A DNA stretch of 64,000 nucleotides from the NCBI RefSeq assembly GCF_005938625.1, contig NZ_VCNJ01000004.1:44639-108638 (forward strand), written 5' to 3'. How positions within the stretch are numbered: the stretch's first letter is position 1; every line of letters starts with the position of its first letter. Made by a program: the position numbers and the translations under genes. The DNA is from Pseudomonas fluorescens. Its GTDB lineage: Bacteria; Pseudomonadota; Gammaproteobacteria; Pseudomonadales; Pseudomonadaceae. Below are positions 59,399 through 64,000 of the stretch, piece by piece. The notes beneath the pieces are model-generated. The model had not been told where the DNA came from. It ran no database searches and was given only the letters and a program-made list of their open reading frames with translations.

Positions 59399-62017
59399 AT
59401 GAAAAGCGCAGAAATCCGTGAAGCCTTCCTTCGCTTCTTCGAAGAGCAAGGCCACACCCGTGTAGCCTCCAGCTCTTTGATTCCGGGCAACGACCCAACC
59501 CTGCTGTTCACTAACGCGGGGATGAACCAGTTCAAGGACTGCTTCCTGGGCCAGGAAAAACGTGCGTACACCCGTGCGACCAGCAGCCAGAAATGCGTGC
59601 GTGCCGGTGGCAAGAACAGTGACCTGGAAAACGTCGGTTATACCGCTCGTCACCATACATTCTTCGAAATGCTCGGTAACTTCAGCTTCGGTGACTATTT
59701 CAAGAAGGACGCGATTACCTACGCGTGGACCTTCCTGACCGGCGTTCTGCAACTGCCGAAGGAAAAGCTCTGGGTCACCGTTTACGCCTCCGACGACGAA
59801 GCGTATGACATCTGGACCAAAGAGATCGGAGTGCCGGTCGAGCGCATGATCCGCATCGGCGACAACAAAGGCGCGCCGTACGCCTCCGACAACTTCTGGA
59901 CCATGGGTGATACCGGCCCGTGCGGCCCATGCACCGAGATTTTCTATGATCACGGCGACCACATCTGGGGCGGCCCACCGGGCTCGCCGGAAGAAGATGG
60001 CGACCGTTATATCGAGATCTGGAACAACGTGTTCATGCAGTTCAACCGCACCGCCGATGGCGTGTTGCATCCGCTGCCAGCACCGTCGGTCGACACCGGC
60101 ATGGGCCTGGAGCGGATCAGTGCGGTGATGCAGCACGTCAATTCCAACTACGACATTGACCTTTTCAAGAACCTGCTGAAGGCCTCGGCTGAAGCGATCG
60201 GTTGCGAAAACGGCGATCAGTCCTCGCTCAAGGTTGTTTCCGACCACATCCGTTCGTGCGGTTTCCTGATTGCCGACGGCGTGCTGCCATCCAACGAAGG
60301 TCGCGGTTATGTACTGCGCCGGATCATCCGTCGCGCTTGCCGTCACGGTAACAAGCTGGGCGCCACTGGCAGCTTCTTCTACAAGATCGTTGCTGCACTG
60401 GTTGCCGAGATGGGCGAAGCCTTCCCGGAACTGAAGAAGCAGCAGAGCAACATCGAACGTGTGCTCAAAGCGGAAGAAGAGCAGTTCTCCAAGACTCTGG
60501 AGCACGGCCTGAAGATTCTTGAGCAGGATCTGCTGGAACTCAAAGGCACCGTGGTGCCGGGTGACGTGGTGTTCAAACTGTACGACACCTACGGTTTCCC
60601 GATGGACCTGACCGCCGACATCGCCCGCGAGCGCAGCCTGACTGTCGACGAAGCCGGTTTCGAACGTGAGATGGAAGCCCAGCGTGTTCGCGCGCGTTCG
60701 GCCAGCTCCTTCGGTCTGGACTACAACACCCTGGTCAAGGTCGATGTGGCCACCGAGTTCACCGGTTACAAAGATACCAGCGGTTCGGCAAAAATCGTCG
60801 CTATCTATAAAGATGGCCAGTCGGTCGACGTCTTGAATGAAGGCGAAGAGGCGGTGATCGTTCTCAATCAGACACCGTTCTACGCTGAATCCGGCGGCCA
60901 GATCGGCGACTGTGGTTATCTGCAGGCAGGCAACGCACGTTTCGACGTACGTGACACGACCAAAACCGGCGGCGCATTCCTGCACCACGGCGTGCTGGAT
61001 TCGGGCAGCCTGACCATCGGCGCCCCTGTGGAAACTCACGTCGATGCCGAAGTGCGTCACGCGACTTCGCTGAACCACTCGGCCACCCACTTGCTGCACG
61101 CGGCACTGCGCCAGGTACTGGGTGAGCACGTTCAGCAGAAAGGTTCGTTGGTGGATAGCCAGCGCCTGCGTTTCGACTTCAGCCACTTTGAAGCGATCAA
61201 GCCGGAACAGATCAAAGCACTGGAAGACATCGTCAACGCCGAGATCCGCAAGAACTCCGCGGTTGAAACCGAAGAAACCGACATCGAAACCGCGAAGAAT
61301 AAAGGCGCGATGGCGCTGTTCGGCGAGAAGTACGGCGACAACGTACGTGTGCTGAGCATGGGCGGCGATTTCTCCGTCGAACTGTGCGGCGGTATCCACG
61401 CCAACCGTACCGGTGACATTGGCCTGCTGAAAATCATCAGCGAAGGCGGTGTGGCATCGGGCGTGCGTCGTATCGAGGCAGTTACTGGTGCTGCGGCACT
61501 GGCCTACTTGAACGCGGCAGAAGAACAACTCAAGGAAGCGGCCAGCCTGGTCAAGGGCAGCCGCGACAACCTGATCGACAAGCTGTCGGCTGTGCTAGAG
61601 CGCAACCGCCAACTGGAGAAGCAACTCGAGCAGTTGCAAGCCAAGGCTGCCAGCGCTGCGGGCGACGATCTGTCGTCCTCGGCTCTGGACGTCAAAGGCG
61701 TGAAGGTTCTGGCCGCACGTCTGGATGGTCAGGACGCCAAAGCACTGCTGGCGCTGGTTGATCAGTTGAAGAACAAACTCGGCCGCGCAGTGATCCTGCT
61801 CGGCAGTGTCCATGAGGAAAAGGTCGTACTGGTTGCAGGCGTAACCAAGGACCTGACTGGCCAACTCAAAGCCGGTGATTTGATGAAGCAGGCTGCTGCG
61901 GCAGTGGGCGGGAAGGGCGGTGGTCGTCCGGACATGGCGCAGGGCGGCGGTATCGACGCCGGCGCGCTGAATGGCGCATTGGCGCTGACCGTTCCATTCG
62001 TCGAGCAGGGTTTATAA
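59399..62017 (+). CDS. alaS: alanyl-tRNA synthetase
   Basis: 872 residues from ATG 59399 ([19 protein letters not shown]). Class II catalytic core at 1-460, with [15 protein letters not shown] and [10 protein letters not shown]. The editing domain has [12 protein letters not shown] and [13 protein letters not shown] (zinc-like HxxxH and CxxxH). A C-terminal C-Ala domain ends [11 protein letters not shown], with [12 protein letters not shown]. Complete and collinear with the family. Confidence 0.97.
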   Translation: MKSAEIREAFLRFFEEQGHTRVASSSLIPGNDPTLLFTNAGMNQFKDCFLGQEKRAYTRATSSQKCVRAGGKNSDLENVGYTARHHTFFEMLGNFSFGDYFKKDAITYAWTFLTGVLQLPKEKLWVTVYASDDEAYDIWTKEIGVPVERMIRIGDNKGAPYASDNFWTMGDTGPCGPCTEIFYDHGDHIWGGPPGSPEEDGDRYIEIWNNVFMQFNRTADGVLHPLPAPSVDTGMGLERISAVMQHVNSNYDIDLFKNLLKASAEAIGCENGDQSSLKVVSDHIRSCGFLIADGVLPSNEGRGYVLRRIIRRACRHGNKLGATGSFFYKIVAALVAEMGEAFPELKKQQSNIERVLKAEEEQFSKTLEHGLKILEQDLLELKGTVVPGDVVFKLYDTYGFPMDLTADIARERSLTVDEAGFEREMEAQRVRARSASSFGLDYNTLVKVDVATEFTGYKDTSGSAKIVAIYKDGQSVDVLNEGEEAVIVLNQTPFYAESGGQIGDCGYLQAGNARFDVRDTTKTGGAFLHHGVLDSGSLTIGAPVETHVDAEVRHATSLNHSATHLLHAALRQVLGEHVQQKGSLVDSQRLRFDFSHFEAIKPEQIKALEDIVNAEIRKNSAVETEETDIETAKNKGAMALFGEKYGDNVRVLSMGGDFSVELCGGIHANRTGDIGLLKIISEGGVASGVRRIEAVTGAAALAYLNAAEEQLKEAASLVKGSRDNLIDKLSAVLERNRQLEKQLEQLQAKAASAAGDDLSSSALDVKGVKVLAARLDGQDAKALLALVDQLKNKLGRAVILLGSVHEEKVVLVAGVTKDLTGQLKAGDLMKQAAAAVGGKGGGRPDMAQGGGIDAGALNGALALTVPFVEQGL

Positions 62018-62023
62018 GGCAGT

Positions 62024-62058
62024 CCGTCCGGCCCGCAGTCTAGTGGCGGGCCGGGCGG
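62024..62058 (+). terminator. strong hairpin between alaS and lysC
   Basis: CCGTCCGGCCCGC and GCGGGCCGGGCGG form a 13-bp GC-rich stem (one G-U) around a short loop. It is not followed by a T run, so it may be a processing or attenuation structure rather than a simple terminator. Confidence 0.5.
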
Positions 62059-62107
62059 CTGTTCGAGTGATTATTGGGCGCCCTTCATGGGCAGAGGCGG
62101 CTTTGAA

Positions 62108-63349
62108 ATGGCTTTGATCGTACAGAAATTTGGAGGCACCTCGGTCGGTACCGTCGAGAGAATCGAGCAGGTTGCCGACAAGGTTAAGAAATTCCGCGAT
62201 GCCGGCGATGACCTGGTGGTTGTGCTGTCTGCAATGAGCGGCGAAACCAACCGTCTGATCGATCTGGCCAAGCAAATCAGTGGCGACACTCAACCGGTTC
62301 CGCGTGAACTGGACGTGATCGTTTCCACCGGTGAGCAGGTGACGATTGCCCTGTTGGCCATGGCGCTGATCAAGCGCGGTGTGCCGGCGGTGTCGTACAC
62401 CGGTAATCAGGTGCGGATCCTGACCGACAGTGCGCACAATAAAGCGCGTATCTTGCAGATTGATGACCAGAAGATTCGTGGTGATCTGAAAGCCGGTCGC
62501 GTGGTGGTTGTCGCTGGTTTCCAGGGCGTCGACGAGCACGGCAACATCACCACCCTCGGTCGCGGGGGTTCCGATACGACTGGCGTGGCACTGGCTGCTG
62601 CGTTGAAGGCTGACGAGTGCCAGATCTACACCGACGTTGATGGCGTTTACACCACCGACCCGCGTGTTGTGCCGGTCGCTCAGCGTCTCGACAAGATTAC
62701 CTTTGAAGAGATGCTGGAAATGGCCAGCCTCGGTTCCAAGGTGTTGCAGATCCGCGCGGTGGAATTCGCCGGCAAGTACAACGTTCCGCTGCGCGTACTG
62801 CACAGCTTCAAGGAGGGTCCGGGCACCCTCATTACTATTGATGAAGAGGAAACCATGGAACAGCCGATCATTTCCGGCATCGCTTTCAACCGCGATGAAG
62901 CCAAGCTGACCATCCGTGGCGTGCCAGACACCCCGGGCGTGGCGTTCAAGATTCTCGGCCCGATCAGTGCCGCGAACATCGAAGTCGACATGATCGTGCA
63001 GAACGTTGCGCACGATAACACCACCGACTTCACTTTCACCGTGCACCGCAACGACTACCAGGCCGCACAGACCGTGCTGGAAAACACCGCTCGCGAGATC
63101 GGTGCCCGTGAAGTGGTTGGCGACACCAAGATTGCCAAGGTCTCGATCGTCGGCGTCGGCATGCGTTCCCACGCAGGTGTCGCCAGCCGCATGTTCGAAT
63201 CCCTGGCAAAAGAAAGCATCAACATCCAGATGATCTCGACTTCGGAAATCAAGGTTTCCGTAGTCATCGAAGAGAAGTACCTGGAACTGGCCGTGCGCGC
63301 CCTGCACACGGCTTTCGAACTGGATGCTCCGGCCCGTCAAGGCGAGTAA
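62108..63349 (+). CDS. lysC: aspartokinase
   Basis: 413 residues from ATG 62108 (MALIVQKFGGTSVGTVERIE). The kinase domain (1-245) has VVLSAMSGETNRLI and GRGGSDTTGVALAA. Two ACT domains follow (about 260-340 and 345-410) for allosteric feedback by lysine/threonine. It phosphorylates aspartate for Lys, Met, Thr and diaminopimelate. A second start inside the gene (Met 250) has its own ribosome site and would give a free regulatory subunit. Confidence 0.95.
   Translation: MALIVQKFGGTSVGTVERIEQVADKVKKFRDAGDDLVVVLSAMSGETNRLIDLAKQISGDTQPVPRELDVIVSTGEQVTIALLAMALIKRGVPAVSYTGNQVRILTDSAHNKARILQIDDQKIRGDLKAGRVVVVAGFQGVDEHGNITTLGRGGSDTTGVALAAALKADECQIYTDVDGVYTTDPRVVPVAQRLDKITFEEMLEMASLGSKVLQIRAVEFAGKYNVPLRVLHSFKEGPGTLITIDEEETMEQPIISGIAFNRDEAKLTIRGVPDTPGVAFKILGPISAANIEVDMIVQNVAHDNTTDFTFTVHRNDYQAAQTVLENTAREIGAREVVGDTKIAKVSIVGVGMRSHAGVASRMFESLAKESINIQMISTSEIKVSVVIEEKYLELAVRALHTAFELDAPARQGE
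62844..62857 (+). promoter_or_regulatory. internal ribosome site and start for a LysC beta subunit
   Basis: AAGAGGAAACCATG lies in frame at codon 250 (ATG 62855). The product MEQPIISGIAFNRDEAK... would contain just the two ACT domains (164 residues). Aspartokinases of Bacillus and Corynebacterium use an equivalent in-frame start to make alpha2beta2 enzymes. Confidence 0.6.
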
Positions 63350-63363
63350 TTCCATTTCTTGAA

Positions 63364-63396
63364 GGGCGCGGTCTGACCGCGCCCTTTATTTTTTGA
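63364..63396 (+). terminator. Rho-independent terminator of lysC
   Basis: GGGCGCGGT, loop CTG, ACCGCGCCC: a perfect 9-bp stem followed by TTTATTTTTTG, 14 bases after the lysC stop. Confidence 0.93.
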
Positions 63397-63536
63397 ATGG
63401 CGCGAGCCCTGAACTGTTCTTTTGCTCGCGCTGGTCAATACTCAGGCATGTAGGGCTACGATCGCTCCGGTTGTAGGTCGGGTGCCTTTTTTTTGCAGAC
63501 TGTTGTCCCTGAACTGAATTGCGTGAGGAGAAAGGT

Positions 63537-63725
63537 ATGCTGATTCTGACTCGTCGGTGCGCAGAAAGCCTGATTATCGGTGATGGCGAAATCACCGTGA
63601 CCGTGCTCGGCGTTAAAGGAAACCAAGTGCGTATCGGCGTCAACGCCCCGAAAGAGGTTGCCGTGCACCGTGAGGAAATTTACCTGCGTATAAAGAAAGA
63701 GAAGGACGAAGAACCAAGCCATTAA
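63537..63725 (+). CDS. csrA: carbon storage regulator CsrA/RsmA
   Basis: 62 residues from ATG 63537 with a strong GAGGAGAAAGG ribosome site. Starts [20 protein letters not shown] and contains [27 protein letters not shown], with the conserved RNA-contacting R44-type Arg in HREEIY. Homodimeric RNA-binding protein of the Gac/Rsm system (RsmA in pseudomonads), which blocks translation at GGA motifs. Confidence 0.96.
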   Translation: MLILTRRCAESLIIGDGEITVTVLGVKGNQVRIGVNAPKEVAVHREEIYLRIKKEKDEEPSH

Positions 63726-63744
63726 TTTTTATCGATTTTTATGT

Positions 63745-63773
63745 TTGCAAACGGGGAAAAGGTTGGTTAAGAT
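63745..63773 (+). promoter_or_regulatory. promoter of tRNA-Ser
   Basis: TTGCAA (63745-63750), 17 bases, TAAGAT (63768-63773), followed by a GC-rich discriminator, 14 bases before the tRNA. Confidence 0.6.
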
Positions 63774-63787
63774 ACGCCCCGTGTTGC

Positions 63788-63878
63788 GGAGAGCTGGCCG
63801 AGTGGCCGAAGGCGCTCCCCTGCTAAGGGAGTACACCTCACAAGGGTGTCGGGGGTTCGAATCCCCCGTTCTCCGCCA
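63788..63878 (+). tRNA. tRNA-Ser (GCU anticodon)
   Basis: 91 nt including encoded CCA. Acceptor GGAGAGC pairs with GTTCTCC (one G-U), D arm GGCCGAGTGGCC, anticodon loop CTGCTAA giving GCU, a long class II variable arm (ACACCTCACAAGGGTGT) and T loop GGTTCGAATCC. Reads AGC/AGU codons. Confidence 0.96.
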
Positions 63879-63943
63879 TTATTTGCTTAGTACGTCGTAA
63901 TCTGGCTTTTTCTGTAAGTTGTTGAAATTAATAGAAAAAGTGG

Positions 63944-63971
63944 TTGGAATAGAGATTAGACGGGCTATAAT
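63944..63971 (+). promoter_or_regulatory. promoter of the tRNA-Arg gene
   Basis: TTGGAA (63944-63949), 16 bases, TATAAT (63966-63971), followed by a GC-rich discriminator 14 bases before the tRNA start. Confidence 0.65.
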
Positions 63972-63985
63972 GCGGCGCAACAAAT

Positions 63986-64000
63986 GCACTCGTAGCTCAG
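63986..64000 (+). tRNA. 5' end of a tRNA, probably tRNA-Arg (cut by window edge)
   Basis: GCACTCGTAGCTCAG is a tRNA acceptor strand and start of a D arm. Position after csrA and tRNA-Ser matches the tRNA-Arg(ACG) genes at this place in P. aeruginosa. The anticodon lies outside the window. Confidence 0.7.

Noticed and set aside
59396..61528. 710-codon minus-strand frame opposite alaS
   Set aside because: Shadow frame; alaS has every expected motif.

Overview
The window is a chromosomal segment of a fluorescent-group Pseudomonas (close to P. fluorescens / P. koreensis). The evidence is gene order and protein identity: aotJQMOP-argR, aruCFGDB-(small protein)-aruE, alaS, lysC, csrA/rsmA, tRNA-Ser and tRNA-Arg run in the order I know from P. 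aeruginosa. In addition, at least three families of inverted-repeat extragenic (REP-like) sequences typical of this group lie between genes, and the core genes are GC-rich.

Layout. 1-8600: LysR/PACE efflux pair, SDR/LysR pair, Pit phosphate transporter, ZntB/CorA-type transporter, a chemoreceptor and a coiled-coil protein. 8600-18040: PepSY protein, membrane fatty-acid-hydroxylase-family protein, GlpQ plus an AraC regulator, DUF2025, a glutaminase-like/monooxygenase pair with a divergent LysR, DUF1003, a BdlA-like PAS-PAS chemotaxis protein and a MASE2-GGDEF cyclase. 18170-24553: TetR/metallo-beta-lactamase-fold pair, two tandem XRE proteins behind a LexA-like box, AraC/TauE pair, and two proteins of unknown function.

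24557-30490 is accessory. It holds a zinc-ligand protein, an HNH nuclease and a frameshifted phage BRO-N antirepressor. Upstream of the BRO gene, on its strand, lie a short overlapping leader ORF, a stem-loop over that ORF's ribosome site and a C4-like antisense RNA with its own promoter and terminator. Beside these is a visibly AT-rich three-gene operon (sce7726-type PD-(D/E)XK protein, sce7725/Beta protein, zinc ribbon-RES protein) that ends in a strong terminator. This is my best candidate for an undescribed defence or toxin system.

30508-35040: nrdB, a DUF2790 protein and acs. 35160-57112 is an arginine regulon. AotJQMP imports arginine/ornithine, ArgR senses arginine, and AruC, AruFG, AruD, AruB and AruE degrade arginine to glutamate by the succinyltransferase route. 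TGTCGC-N8-AA ArgR-type half sites precede both aotJ and aruC. Between argR and aruC, on the opposite strand, sits a 7.8 kb gene for a 2601-residue toxin-like protein with five tandem leucine-rich modules of about 300 residues and no recognisable C-terminal ligase domain. 57240-64000: an FMN riboswitch with a type II lumazine synthase, ltaE, alaS, lysC (with a likely internal start), csrA and tRNA genes.

All product names come from reading the translated sequence. No database search was run. Start codons were chosen by Shine-Dalgarno match and family N-termini.
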